Assembly: GCA_038250835.1 (NCBI GenBank)
Contig: JBBSBY010000006.1
Span: 10,929-74,928 of the forward strand
DNA length: 64,000 bases
From: JBBSBY01 sp038250835
Lineage (GTDB): Bacteria; Desulfobacterota; Desulfomonilia; Desulfomonilales; Desulfomonilaceae
Direction: 5' to 3'
A program made the position numbers and the translations under genes. The notes under the pieces are model-generated. The model saw only the letters and a list, made by a program, of their open reading frames with translations, was not told the DNA's origin and searched no databases. Below, in pieces: positions 1 through 8,806 of the stretch; within the stretch, counting starts at the first letter, position 1, and every line of letters begins with the position of its first letter.

Positions 1-1492
1 TTTCATCTGAGACCCCGGTCATTTCAGAGTCCAGGTCTATATGGAATCTAACAGGCCCCCGTTGACCATTCGAATAAATTTTGTGTAAAGCATATTCGGA
101 TTGGGGGTCCGACCATGATGTAAATATTGCCGCATGTCCCTTTGGAAAGGCGGTTTTTTCCACATCAATATAAGTTTCCGGGGCCAAAGCGCTTGCCGGC
201 TCCACCAACTCGTCATTGATTCCATAGCAAATCAAGAATTTAATATTATTATCTTGAATGCGTTTCATGTTTAACTTACGGCCAAACAGCGTGAACGGCA
301 AATCTCCGGATTCGGATATAGGCACAGTGTACGATAAAGTGCTCAGTCGTGTAATCTCTACCGGGAGGTCCGTTATATCTTCAGTTAACCAGTAAGTTAT
401 GGCGGCTGCGGTTTTGCTCATTTGGCCGTTTCGTTCAAAAGATGCTAAGTCTCTGAAATATAAATATAAAGGGGCTTCTCTACCAATGCTTTTCAGTTTA
501 TAAACCCAACTCATTACTTCGCCGTCTACAACCTGATTTCCCGACGGCATTGTTTTGAAGGAATACTCCAAATCTCGGAAGCGGTTATTTACTTGATCCA
601 AGTAGGATTTGAGACCTTTACTCTTAGTGCCGTCGATGGGAGAAGCATTAGTAATAATGGCGTCCACATATTCGTCGTATTCTCCGGAGAGGAGTCCGGC
701 GAGAAGAATAAAGCCGCCCTGACATACACCGGACAAAGTAACGGGTTTGCCGTGCCTCTCGCTAATTTTTTTGAGAAAAGACTTAGTATCCAAGACATCA
801 TCTTCCCCGGTCATGAGCTGCACAGGAGGATTTGCTTCTATATCTTTGATAATTCTGACATATGTCGGAACACCCTGATTCGCAAAAGCATGGACATAGC
901 TCCGTTTATCTTTGGGCAAAAAAGCCAATATATTGGGGCCAAGCACGTAAGGATGAGCCACAAGCACGGGTTTACCGGACTCATTTACTTTCACATTAGG
1001 CTCATTGGGAAGCACTTGATAAAGAGTAATTCTGTCGGTTTCCGCTATTTTGGCGTAGCCGCCATTATCAAAATGGAACCCGTAATCTTCTCTGATTTTC
1101 TCCACCATTTCAGGAAACTCAATCATTTGTTTTTGCAGAGCTTTGCTTCGGGCCGCCCAGAACTCCTCAAGTTCATCCCCATTCCCTTTGAAAAAGGTGT
1201 CGGTTAGATTGTTTAATTCCAAACGGACATATTTAGCATATTCCTCTTGTGAAGCGGCAAGCGCCTTTATAGCTAGAGAGGTGTCCCAGGAAATCAAATC
1301 AAGATAATCCCGCTCATTCTCTTCCAGAGACTTTTCCATGATTTTTTTGGATTCTATATTAGTAAAATAACTCGAAGCTTTACTGAGAGGCGCGCTGAAA
1401 TTCAACAGGTTTTTAGACAGTCCATTCCAAAACAGCAGTAACGCAGTGGAGGAATCCATCCATGCGGACCAATTTTTCATGAGATTATACAT
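1..1492 (-). CDS. PHA synthase (PhaC)-like alpha/beta hydrolase, C-terminus outside window
   Basis: The frame is open from an ATG at 1492 to the window edge, giving at least 497 residues. A lipase-type box GVCQGG carries Cys257; Asp427 (GINDELVEP) and His453 (PKGHAAIF) follow. A Cys-Asp-His triad in this order, with about 170 and 26 residues between members, matches polyhydroxyalkanoate synthases, which polymerise hydroxyacyl-CoA in the cytoplasm. The N-terminal 120 residues are helical-looking and unlike a hydrolase core, as in class I PhaC. A GGAAGG ribosome site lies 10 nt before the ATG; a second ATG at 1480 is possible. No PhaR, PhaE, phasin or thiolase gene is next to it, so substrate and even polymerase activity are inferred. 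It could be a related Cys-type esterase. Confidence 0.75.
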   Translation of the reverse strand, partial: MYNLMKNWSAWMDSSTALLLFWNGLSKNLLNFSAPLSKASSYFTNIESKKIMEKSLEENERDYLDLISWDTSLAIKALAASQEEYAKYVRLELNNLTDTFFKGNGDELEEFWAARSKALQKQMIEFPEMVEKIREDYGFHFDNGGYAKIAETDRITLYQVLPNEPNVKVNESGKPVLVAHPYVLGPNILAFLPKDKRSYVHAFANQGVPTYVRIIKDIEANPPVQLMTGEDDVLDTKSFLKKISERHGKPVTLSGVCQGGFILLAGLLSGEYDEYVDAIITNASPIDGTKSKGLKSYLDQVNNRFRDLEYSFKTMPSGNQVVDGEVMSWVYKLKSIGREAPLYLYFRDLASFERNGQMSKTAAAITYWLTEDITDLPVEITRLSTLSYTVPISESGDLPFTLFGRKLNMKRIQDNNIKFLICYGINDELVEPASALAPETYIDVEKTAFPKGHAAIFTSWSDPQSEYALHKIYSNGQRGPVRFHIDLDSEMTGVSDE

Positions 1493-1524
1493 ATTGCAAT
1501 GACCTTCCCTTGGTATAAAAAAAT

Positions 1525-1543
1525 AAGGGTAAAATTTACCCTT
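1525..1543. promoter_or_regulatory. 19-bp palindrome upstream of the PhaC-like gene
   Basis: Perfect inverted repeat with 9-bp arms AAGGGTAAA / TTTACCCTT around one central base. It lies 33 bp before the ATG of the PhaC-like gene, just ahead of its ribosome binding site, with T-runs on both sides. It could be an operator or, as RNA, a small hairpin; no regulator gene is adjacent. Confidence 0.4.
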
Positions 1544-1777
1544 TTTCATAGCAATGCTGACTTGATTAAGGAATTCATCTCAATTTCGGCATTACTCCTG
1601 AACTACTAATCCATTTCAATACTATTGACAACTTTTTTCAGTAATCGTTCGTTTACCGGTCCCTTTGCTTCTTAAGCCAGAATGATTCATAATCATCTTC
1701 GTTATTCCTATATGATATGATGTAGTTAAACTTGGTATTGTTTCGATCGCTATTCTACATACTTTTGGGTCAAGCAA

Positions 1778-2239
1778 ATGAACAGATGGCTATTGATTTT
1801 CTGTGTTCCTCTGATTGCCATATCATTCCCTGAACAGGCGGCGGCATTTCAATCGCACCCGGCCCCGGAAGGCTTGTATGTCCATCAGCTAGCTCATGTT
1901 CTTTTAGTGGTAGCTCTAACTTCCATGGCTTATTGGCTCCAAAAAAATCGGCTGGTAGAAGAAACCGGCTGGAGGTTAATCCAAATATCATGTTTGATTT
2001 TTAGTCTTTGGAGTCTGTTAACAATGTTCGGTCACTGGGTTGAAGAAAACATTCCAGCCGCCGCCCTGGTGGGGGAACCGGACTGGACACAGCGAATTTC
2101 CATGTCAGTAAGTGTTTGGACAACTTATTTCTATGTTTTGAAACTTGACCATTTGATCAGTGTGCCTGCCGCTATCTGTCTTTTTTTAGGGGCTCGGTCT
2201 TTGTTTTTGGAGGCAAAAGTAGAGGCTCGCAGTGATTGA
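1778..2239 (+). CDS. Small membrane protein encoded with a histidine kinase
   Basis: 153 residues. The N-terminus is a signal-peptide-like stretch ending AAA around residue 23, then three further hydrophobic segments near 36-54, 66-84 and 109-138. I do not recognise a family. The 3' end overlaps the GTG start of the following kinase by 8 nt (GTGATTGA), so the two are translationally coupled. The likely job, by context only, is a sensory or accessory membrane subunit of that kinase. No strong ribosome site is visible before the ATG. Confidence 0.7.
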   Translation: MNRWLLIFCVPLIAISFPEQAAAFQSHPAPEGLYVHQLAHVLLVVALTSMAYWLQKNRLVEETGWRLIQISCLIFSLWSLLTMFGHWVEENIPAAALVGEPDWTQRISMSVSVWTTYFYVLKLDHLISVPAAICLFLGARSLFLEAKVEARSD

Positions 2240-3740
2240 CGATACTTATTCGACTGCGCCGATCTGGTTCACGGACGTCATTGGTTCAGGAATGATGATC
2301 GTTTTTTCGTTTTTGGCGGTCGTTTACGCGCTACGTTTGCGCCGGCTTAAAGAATCGGACGTCATCTCTACTTATCTCGTGTGGTTTTGTGTAGCTTTGG
2401 CGGGGTTTGCCATTTCCAGAGGTGTAGGGCATATTGCCAAAAGAATGCTTTTCCTGGCTGACAGAGGCGACATATGGCTGGTTCTCCGTCCATACAGCGG
2501 CGGGATAAACACTTTGGCTTTCACTGTTTTGGCATCCGTAACCTTTTTCTTTCACCGAGTTTATCGCATAAACACCTCCATTCTGAAGGATAAACGAGCT
2601 CTTGAAATCGCAGGAGGCGAAGTTTTACGTCTGAATAAGGATCTCCAAGCGCTTGTTCAACACCGAACGAGCTTGCTCGGAGCCTCGGAAGAAAAATATC
2701 GTCGTATCTTTGAAGGTTCAATGGACATAGTGTTCATACTTGGAAGAGAAAGTCGGTTCCTTGACATTAACCGAGCCGGAGTAACCGCCCTGGGATTTGA
2801 AGACCGAAATCAGATCAATGAGAAATATGGCCTGAATGCCTTTTTCATTTCCCAAAACGATTATCAAGCTGTTCTGGATGAACTGATTCGCGTAAAATAC
2901 ATCAAGGACCGAGAATGCCGTCTCCGCTCAATGGACGGTTCCGAGCTCCACATACTCTTAAGCGCAACTTCCAAACGAGATGAAAACGGCGCCATTGAAA
3001 GAATCGAAGGGATCGCCAAGGATATCACGACCCGCATCCAGATGGAGCGCCAACTGCAACAAGCGGATAAATTAGCGTCTTTGGGGCAGATTTCAACGGG
3101 CATTGCGCACGAGATTAACAATCCGCTTGGAGTGATGCTTGGATATACTCAGTTGCTGTTGAGAGATCATCATCCCGGCAGTCAAATTCATGATGATCTG
3201 AAAACAATTGAAAAGCACGCAAGAAATTGTAAGACAATCGTCGAAGATCTTTTAAAGTTCCCGCGCAGCGCCCACACCAAAAAAACTTGCGTAAGCGTTA
3301 ATGCGCTTTTGAAGGAAGTCCTCTCGTTGTTGTCCCACCAATTTGAACTCGATAATATTAATCTTAGAGAAGATTTCGACCCGACCATCCCGGACATGAC
3401 CGCGGACGGGGAGAAACTGAAACAAGTGTTCATGAATCTTTTGATGAACGCCAAACAAGCTATTTCGAACGACGGTATGATAGAAGTGCAGACTACAAAC
3501 CACACCGGGGAATATATTTTGATCAAGATTTCGGACACCGGATGTGGGATTCGTCCTGAAGATTTGAACAAAATTTTTGACCCGTTTTTCACCACCAAGC
3601 CGATCGGTGAAGGCACTGGACTGGGTTTATCCGTAAGCTACGGGATAATTCAAGATCATAACGGCACAATCGAAGTAGACAGCGCTGTGGGAAAAGGGAG
3701 CAGCTTCAATATCATACTACCCATTATGGTTACTTGTTAA
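2232..3740 (+). CDS. Membrane PAS-domain sensor histidine kinase
   Basis: 502 residues from a GTG start. Three hydrophobic segments fill about residues 12-113, then a coiled linker (115-150), a PAS domain (about 150-270) and a kinase core. The phosphoacceptor is His293 in GIAHEINNP; the ATPase domain shows the N box (NLLMNAKQAI), G1 (DTGCGI), F box (DPFFTTK) and G2 (GTGLGLSVS). Such kinases autophosphorylate on His and pass phosphate to a receiver. No response regulator gene is next to it, so the partner is elsewhere. The core resembles the NtrB-like group that serves NtrC-family regulators; this is family knowledge, not shown here. Confidence 0.92.
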   Translation: MIDDTYSTAPIWFTDVIGSGMMIVFSFLAVVYALRLRRLKESDVISTYLVWFCVALAGFAISRGVGHIAKRMLFLADRGDIWLVLRPYSGGINTLAFTVLASVTFFFHRVYRINTSILKDKRALEIAGGEVLRLNKDLQALVQHRTSLLGASEEKYRRIFEGSMDIVFILGRESRFLDINRAGVTALGFEDRNQINEKYGLNAFFISQNDYQAVLDELIRVKYIKDRECRLRSMDGSELHILLSATSKRDENGAIERIEGIAKDITTRIQMERQLQQADKLASLGQISTGIAHEINNPLGVMLGYTQLLLRDHHPGSQIHDDLKTIEKHARNCKTIVEDLLKFPRSAHTKKTCVSVNALLKEVLSLLSHQFELDNINLREDFDPTIPDMTADGEKLKQVFMNLLMNAKQAISNDGMIEVQTTNHTGEYILIKISDTGCGIRPEDLNKIFDPFFTTKPIGEGTGLGLSVSYGIIQDHNGTIEVDSAVGKGSSFNIILPIMVTC

Positions 3741-4029
3741 GGAAAACGAGGAAAGTGGCTGAAACCTCTCTATACCGCCATACAAAAATAGGCAAAAAGC
3801 AGCAGATTTATTTGGGCAATTTTCATTTTATCAGCGCTTTCTTGCTTTCCTTCTTTGAATGACAAAATGGGTTAATTGATTTGAATAATGCTGAGAATAA
3901 TTAATCAAGTTCAATACCAGTCTCCAGCTCAACTTATTGAAATCCATCCTCACCCTTACTCCTGCTATCTCGCCTTGCCGCTGCATGTCAGTAACAACCG
4001 CTGTGAGTCTCCAACGCTTTGAATCACGA
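3741..4029. other. Intergenic stretch without a gene
   Basis: AT-rich sequence after the kinase. No frame with a ribosome site and no terminator with a T-tract was found. The structured element at 4030-4108 follows directly. Confidence 0.6.
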
Positions 4030-4108
4030 TGGGGCGCCTGTCCGGAAGGGAGATGAGTCTCCCCTCGGGGCTTCAGCGGGCGCAGAGCCGCTTAAGTCCA
4101 GCGCCCCA
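4030..4108 (+). ncRNA. Candidate structured element, three-way junction
   Basis: The ends pair perfectly over 8 bp (TGGGGCGC at 4030-4037 with GCGCCCCA at 4101-4108). Inside are two hairpins: 4042-4068 with a perfect GGGAGA/TCTCCC stem on a TGAG tetraloop, and 4069-4098 with CTTcAGCGG paired to CCGCTtAAG over an 8-nt loop. It is much more GC-rich than its surroundings. I could not match it to a riboswitch class; it has no TpsiC-loop sequence, so it is not a tRNA. The strand is not certain. It sits 87 nt before the DUF4396 gene, but a promoter-like pair lies between. Confidence 0.5.
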
Positions 4109-4132
4109 GTAAGAATGTGAAACCAAACCTGC

Positions 4133-4161
4133 TTGATTTTGTCCCACATTGATACTATATA
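4133..4161 (+). promoter_or_regulatory. Possible sigma-70-type promoter of the DUF4396 gene
   Basis: TTGATT at 4133-4138, a 17-bp spacer, and TATATA at 4156-4161. The start codon is 35 bp downstream. An alternative -10, TATAAT at 4160-4165, gives a less good spacer. Confidence 0.4.
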
Positions 4162-4195
4162 TAATTACTAAAGGTAAGAGGAGTAGGTTTATACA

Positions 4196-4894
4196 ATGCC
4201 TGCCTGGCTCACCACATTAGCTACCGTTTCGCTCTTGATCGGAGCGTTATGCTCGCTCATTATTTTAATTGATATTATTGCCGGACGCCGACAACATATG
4301 TGGATCATGAACGCGGTTTGGCCGATCACCGCGCTGTATGGCGGTCCACTGGCTTTATGGTTCTACTTCAAAGTCGGTCGTCTTTCCACGGAAGATCGCA
4401 TGCAGGATGCGAAGAAAAAAGGTGAAAAACCCGCAGCTCGAGAAAAACCGTTTTGGCAATCCGTCGCTCTTGCTGCAACCCATTGCGGAAGCGGCTGCAC
4501 TTTGGGCGATATTTTGGTGGAAGGAATCATTCTTCAACTTTTCACTCTGACGCTGTTTGGTAGAGCAATCTTTGGAGGTTGGGCTCTTGATTTCGTAGCT
4601 GCGTTCCTATTCGGTATTGCGTTTCAGTACTTCACCATCAGACCAATGAAGAATCTCTCGCCGAAAGAAGGATTGATTGCGGCCGTAAAAGCGGACACAT
4701 TGTCTCTAACGGCATGGCAAATAGGAATGTATGGTTGGATGGCGATAGCGATCTTCCTAATCTTTGGTCACGAACTAGGGAAAACCGACCCTGTGTTTTG
4801 GTTTATGATGCAAATCGCCATGCTTGCGGGCTTTCTAACCGCCTATCCCGTCAATTGGTGGCTGGTAAGCACTGGGATCAAGGAAAAGATGTAG
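4196..4894 (+). CDS. DUF4396 domain integral membrane protein
   Basis: 232 residues with hydrophobic segments at about 5-27, 40-61, 107-125, 128-147, 176-195 and 203-222. A charged cytoplasmic-type loop (65-85) precedes the family signature HCGSGCTLGD at about residues 97-106, which contains one His and two Cys residues and could bind a metal or a redox cofactor. This matches DUF4396, a family of unknown function. AGGAG lies 11 nt before the ATG. It is a single-gene unit; the next gene is convergent. Codon use and GC are like the neighbours. Confidence 0.8.
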   Translation: MPAWLTTLATVSLLIGALCSLIILIDIIAGRRQHMWIMNAVWPITALYGGPLALWFYFKVGRLSTEDRMQDAKKKGEKPAAREKPFWQSVALAATHCGSGCTLGDILVEGIILQLFTLTLFGRAIFGGWALDFVAAFLFGIAFQYFTIRPMKNLSPKEGLIAAVKADTLSLTAWQIGMYGWMAIAIFLIFGHELGKTDPVFWFMMQIAMLAGFLTAYPVNWWLVSTGIKEKM

Positions 4895-4931
4895 GCGGAG
4901 CTCCTTTTAATTAAATTGCTCGCCTGTGAAT

Positions 4932-4955
4932 GCCCGCTATGCTCAGCTAGCGGGC
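4932..4955. terminator. Hairpin between convergent genes
   Basis: GCCCGCTA pairs with TAGCGGGC over 8 bp with an 8-nt loop. It sits between the ends of the DUF4396 gene and lpd. There is no T-tract on either side, so termination is uncertain. An 11-bp direct repeat GCTATGCTCAG overlaps it twice (from 4936 and 4954). Confidence 0.35.
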
Positions 4956-5008
4956 TATGCTCAGATATGTGAGAAGGCGGACTTGTTCATCACTGCTGAG
5001 CATTATCC

Positions 5009-6433
5009 TTACTTCGCTTTACCGCTGAATATGTGGATCGCTCGGCGCTCCACCTGTTCCGCAGCTTCCTCTATGCTTTCCGGTAAAGTAGGGTGCGGAT
5101 GAATGGTAAGCGCCAGATCATCTAGATGGGAAGCCGAAGCTACCGCAAGAGCCCCTTCAGAGATTAGATCGGAAGCGTGAGGTCCGACAATGTGAACGCC
5201 GAGCACTATACCGGTATCCGCATTGGAAACAATCTTGGAGAACCCAAGGTCTTCGTCCATCGTTAACGCCCGGCCTAGAGCTTTGAATGGGAACAAACCG
5301 GTCTTGACGTTTATCCCTGCCGCTTTGGCTTCCTGTTCCGACAATCCTACTGTGGCGATTTCGGGGTCGCTGAAGATTACCCCCGGTACTTGAACTCCTT
5401 CGTAAGCCGCCGGTTCGCCGGCTATAACTTCAGCCGCGATTTTCCCTTGGAAGGAAGCTTTATGGGCCAGCATGTGCCCCTCTACGATATCTCCTATGGC
5501 GTAAATATTGGGATTTGACGTTTTCATCTTCGAATCCACGATAACGAATCCTCGTGAGTCAAGTTTCACTCCCGCTTTTTCCAGTCCGATACCGGCGGTG
5601 TTGGGTCTTCGACCGATACCAATCAATATTTTGTTTGCGGGGATGCTTTGCTCTCCACTTGCGTTCGTGAACTTCACACTCGCCGAAGCGCCGTTACGTT
5701 CGATTGACGCGACCAGGGCGCCTAATTCAAGCTCGATTCCGAAAGACTTGAGCGCCTTTATCATCATGCGGCCTATATCCGCGTCAAGGAGCGGCAGTAA
5801 TGATTTCTCGGCGTCAAGTATGGTGACGTGGGAACCCAACTTTGCGTAAAATGTTCCTATTTCCAAACCAATTGCGCCGGCCCCGATGACTACGAGATTC
5901 TCGGGAATAGAATTAGGGTCTAAGGCGTCTTTGGAGTCAAGGATCAGCTCGCCGTCTCTGGGAAATCCCGGCAATCCTGCCGCCGAAGAGCCTACAGCGA
6001 GGATGCAGTTCTCGAACTCGAATCTATGATGACCTTCGGGGCCTTCAACGGTAAATGAAGTCTCACCGGTAAGCGTCGCAGTGCCTTGTACCACTTGCAC
6101 TTTGTTCTGTGACAGGAGCGTGGAGACGCCGTTGCGCAGTTTTTCAACCACTTCGTTCTTCCAGGTCACCAGTTTCGGCAAATCGACCCTGACGTCGCTG
6201 ACAATCAATCCTATTTTATCGGCCCGTTCAATTCTATTTTTAAGATCCGCCACATAAATTAACGCCTTTGAAGGTATACAACCCCAGTTCAAGCAAACGC
6301 CGCCAACATATTCTTGCTCTACAAGGGTTACTTCCAATCCCAATTGAGCCGCCCTAATCGCGGCAACGTATCCACCGGGGCCTCCTCCGAGCACCGCTAA
6401 TTGCACACCTTGAGCGAAATCTCCGACAACCAT
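5009..6433 (-). CDS. lpdA: Dihydrolipoamide dehydrogenase (E3)
   Basis: 474 residues. It reoxidises the dihydrolipoyl arm of the E2 subunit and passes electrons through FAD and a disulfide to NAD+. Visible: the FAD-binding GGGPGGYVAA (16-25), the redox pair Cys47/Cys52 in GGVCLNWGCIPSKA, a second Rossmann motif VIGAGAIGLEIG, the FAD motif YAIGDI, and the C-terminal HPHPTLPE with the catalytic His. Length is normal. It is the last gene of pdhA-pdhB-pdhC-lpd, 17 nt after the E2 stop, with GGGAGGG ahead of the ATG. It may also serve a glycine cleavage or other oxo-acid complex. Confidence 0.96.
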   Translation of the reverse strand: MVVGDFAQGVQLAVLGGGPGGYVAAIRAAQLGLEVTLVEQEYVGGVCLNWGCIPSKALIYVADLKNRIERADKIGLIVSDVRVDLPKLVTWKNEVVEKLRNGVSTLLSQNKVQVVQGTATLTGETSFTVEGPEGHHRFEFENCILAVGSSAAGLPGFPRDGELILDSKDALDPNSIPENLVVIGAGAIGLEIGTFYAKLGSHVTILDAEKSLLPLLDADIGRMMIKALKSFGIELELGALVASIERNGASASVKFTNASGEQSIPANKILIGIGRRPNTAGIGLEKAGVKLDSRGFVIVDSKMKTSNPNIYAIGDIVEGHMLAHKASFQGKIAAEVIAGEPAAYEGVQVPGVIFSDPEIATVGLSEQEAKAAGINVKTGLFPFKALGRALTMDEDLGFSKIVSNADTGIVLGVHIVGPHASDLISEGALAVASASHLDDLALTIHPHPTLPESIEEAAEQVERRAIHIFSGKAK

Positions 6434-6450
6434 GTAGATCCCTCCCCGAG

Positions 6451-7800
6451 TTAGCTCATATCAACGAGCATTCTCATGGGATCTTCGAGCAATCCCACAA
6501 TGAAATTCATGAATTTTGCAGCGTCGGCCCCATCGAGCACCCTATGATCAAACGATAATGTCAACGGCATGACCGTCCTTATTACCACTGCGCCGTCGTT
6601 AACAATGGGTTGAGGTTTGGCCCTCAATGTGCAAAGAATGGCCGCCTGGGGGTGCACAATGATAGGCGTGGCCCACTTCCCGCCGAGAGCCCCGACATTG
6701 GTAATAGTAAACGTGCCGCCGCGCATTTCTTCAATATCTATGGTCCGTTCACGCGCTCGTTTGCTTAAATCCACCAGATCCGCCGCAATTTGAAGCACCG
6801 ATTTTTTGTCGATATCTTTGATGACCGGGACCATCAGGCCCGCGTCGGTATCCGTCGCAAAGCCTAAATGGTAATAATCCTTGTACACAAGCTCACCGGT
6901 TTCTTCATCCAATGAGCAGTTTAAGGCTGGATACATTCTTAAAGCGGAAGCCGCCGCTTTAGCCACAAACGATAATATGGTGAGCTTGGCGCCGCGTTTT
7001 TCGGCAAGAGGTTTCTTGCGTTTCAATACTTCTAAGAGTTCCGTTACATCGGCCTCATCGAAATGCGTTACATGGGGAATTGTGGAAACGGATCTTACCA
7101 TTACCTCTGCTGTCGCTTTGCGAATACCTTTCAAAGGTTCGCGCCTTGTCGGGCCGTATTTCTCAAAGTCAAAGCCTGCCGTGGCCGGAGCTTGAATGGC
7201 GGCCGCAGTCGGCGCTTTTGCAGCCGAAGGTTTGGGGGCTTTGGAAGCGCTTTGAATATCCTCGTCGGTGATTCTACCGTGAGAGCCCGTTCCTTTCACT
7301 TTGCTTATGTCAACACCCAGTTCCCGGGCTAACTTTCTGGTGTGTGGTGTCGCAAGAATCTGGCCCGGGGTTTCTTTCTTTTTAGGTCCGGCTTCAGCGG
7401 TCTCCTCTATCGGAGGCGCCGGTTTGGTTGGCGGCTTTTTCTCTTTTGGTTCCGTTTCTTGGTCCGAGGCGGAAGGCGGCACAGGAGTTAACGGCTCGTG
7501 CCGCTCCTCTTCCTTAGTCTGTTCTCCGGAGGCTTTGGCGTCTTCAATCTTTTCGCCCGCGGCCTCAGTTTCGATAACCAATATCGGATCGCCGACAGCG
7601 ACCGTGTCGCCGGGTTGATGCTTAAGTTCGGCAATCATTCCGGCCACCGGCGAAGGCAATTCAACAACGGCTTTGTCTGTTTCGATACGCACCACAGGTT
7701 GGTCGGCTTTCACTTGATCGCCGACTTGTACTAAATATTCAACGATTTCAGCTTCGGCAATTCCTTCTCCCACATCAGGGAGTCTGAATACCTTTTTCAT
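6451..7800 (-). CDS. pdhC: Dihydrolipoamide acyltransferase (E2)
   Basis: 449 residues. One N-terminal lipoyl domain (1-78) carries the lipoyl Lys43 in IETDKAVVE. A long Pro/Glu/Lys-rich linker leads to the peripheral subunit-binding domain (about 148-185, TPHTRKLARELGVD), an Ala/Pro linker, and the catalytic domain (about 215-449) with SFDHRVLDGA carrying the catalytic His. It transfers the acyl group from the E1-charged lipoyl arm to CoA and forms the core of the complex. AGGAGG precedes the ATG. The neighbouring E1 genes point to pyruvate as substrate, though a branched-chain oxo-acid cannot be excluded from sequence alone. Confidence 0.94.
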   Translation of the reverse strand: MKKVFRLPDVGEGIAEAEIVEYLVQVGDQVKADQPVVRIETDKAVVELPSPVAGMIAELKHQPGDTVAVGDPILVIETEAAGEKIEDAKASGEQTKEEERHEPLTPVPPSASDQETEPKEKKPPTKPAPPIEETAEAGPKKKETPGQILATPHTRKLARELGVDISKVKGTGSHGRITDEDIQSASKAPKPSAAKAPTAAAIQAPATAGFDFEKYGPTRREPLKGIRKATAEVMVRSVSTIPHVTHFDEADVTELLEVLKRKKPLAEKRGAKLTILSFVAKAAASALRMYPALNCSLDEETGELVYKDYYHLGFATDTDAGLMVPVIKDIDKKSVLQIAADLVDLSKRARERTIDIEEMRGGTFTITNVGALGGKWATPIIVHPQAAILCTLRAKPQPIVNDGAVVIRTVMPLTLSFDHRVLDGADAAKFMNFIVGLLEDPMRMLVDMS

Positions 7801-7825
7801 ATCGGGTATCCTCCTGTATCAATTA

Positions 7826-8803
7826 TCAAAACTCCATGGTGGAATGAATTGCCCGAACCACTCTTTCCGTATCAGGATAATTGTATTCTTCGAGCTTGGA
7901 TAGGGGCGCGGTTATGTCGTAGCTTGTCACGCGTTTTATTGGAGCCAGCAAGTGTAGCAGGCTTCGCTCGGCAATCTGAGCCGCTATTTCAGCGCCAACG
8001 CCAAAAGATCTCGACGCTTCGTGCACGATTACAGCCCGGCCTGTATTGTTGACTGATGTGGTGATTGCGTCGATATCAAACGGCCACACGGTCCGTAAAT
8101 CAATAATCTCCGCGCTCACGCCTTCGTTTTCCACGTGCTGCGCGGCCTTTTCGCACACTGATACCATGCCGCCATAGGTTATCAAAGTAACGTCCGTTCC
8201 TTCCCGAACCACTCTAGCTTCACTGAGAGGAATTCTGTAATCGCCTTCGGGGACTTCCTCCTTAAAGAGGCGATATAGTCTTTTCGGCTCTAAGAATATG
8301 ACCGTGTCGGGATCTTCGACGGCTGATGTGAGAAGCCCTTTAGCGTCTGAAGGTGTCGACGGAATGACAACTTTGAGTCCCGGTAAGTGGCTAAATAGAA
8401 CTTCAGGGGCGTCGGAATGATGCTCGAGAGCCCGAACTCCCGCGCCGTAGGGGGCCCTCAGAACCATTGGAACTCCGAAAAAGCCCTGGGATCTCTTTCG
8501 CATCCTTGAAGCATGGCTGTAAAGTTGGTCATATGCTTTGAACATGAATCCTTCAAACTGGATTTCAGGTATTGGTCGCAATCCGTAAATTGCCATGCCT
8601 ATAGACATACCGACTATGCAACTCTCGGCCAAAGGAGTATCGACAACTCGATCTTTGCCGAATTTTTCAATTAAACCGACCGTGGCTCTGAACACACCTC
8701 CGTCAACTCCCACATCTTCACCCAGGACAACAACTCGGTCGTCTTTGGCCATGAGTTCATGCAAAGTCGCGTTTATCGCTTCAATCATAGATTGTCTAGC
8801 CAT
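7826..8803 (-). CDS. pdhB: Pyruvate dehydrogenase E1 component, beta subunit
   Basis: 325 residues, full length for E1-beta. It contains the transketolase-type pyrimidine-binding region with GEDVGVDGGVFRAT (about 29-42) and DTPLAES, and the C-terminal transketolase domain. With E1-alpha it forms an alpha2-beta2 thiamine diphosphate enzyme that decarboxylates the 2-oxo acid and acylates lipoyl-E2. The start lies 3 nt after the pdhA stop, with GAGGTGATCT as ribosome site inside the end of pdhA. Separate alpha and beta subunits are the Gram-positive/mitochondrial type, unlike the single-chain E1 of enteric bacteria. Confidence 0.95.
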   Translation of the reverse strand: MARQSMIEAINATLHELMAKDDRVVVLGEDVGVDGGVFRATVGLIEKFGKDRVVDTPLAESCIVGMSIGMAIYGLRPIPEIQFEGFMFKAYDQLYSHASRMRKRSQGFFGVPMVLRAPYGAGVRALEHHSDAPEVLFSHLPGLKVVIPSTPSDAKGLLTSAVEDPDTVIFLEPKRLYRLFKEEVPEGDYRIPLSEARVVREGTDVTLITYGGMVSVCEKAAQHVENEGVSAEIIDLRTVWPFDIDAITTSVNNTGRAVIVHEASRSFGVGAEIAAQIAERSLLHLLAPIKRVTSYDITAPLSKLEEYNYPDTERVVRAIHSTMEF

Positions 8804-8806
8804 AGA

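Noticed and set aside
593..1207. A 204-codon plus-strand frame.
   Set aside because: It lies opposite a well supported PhaC-like gene with a catalytic triad, and has no ribosome site or recognisable motif.
4030..4108. tRNA, tRNA-Sec or hammerhead ribozyme.
   Set aside because: It lacks a GGTTCGA-like T loop, an anticodon arm in the right place and the CTGATGA/GAAA ribozyme core.
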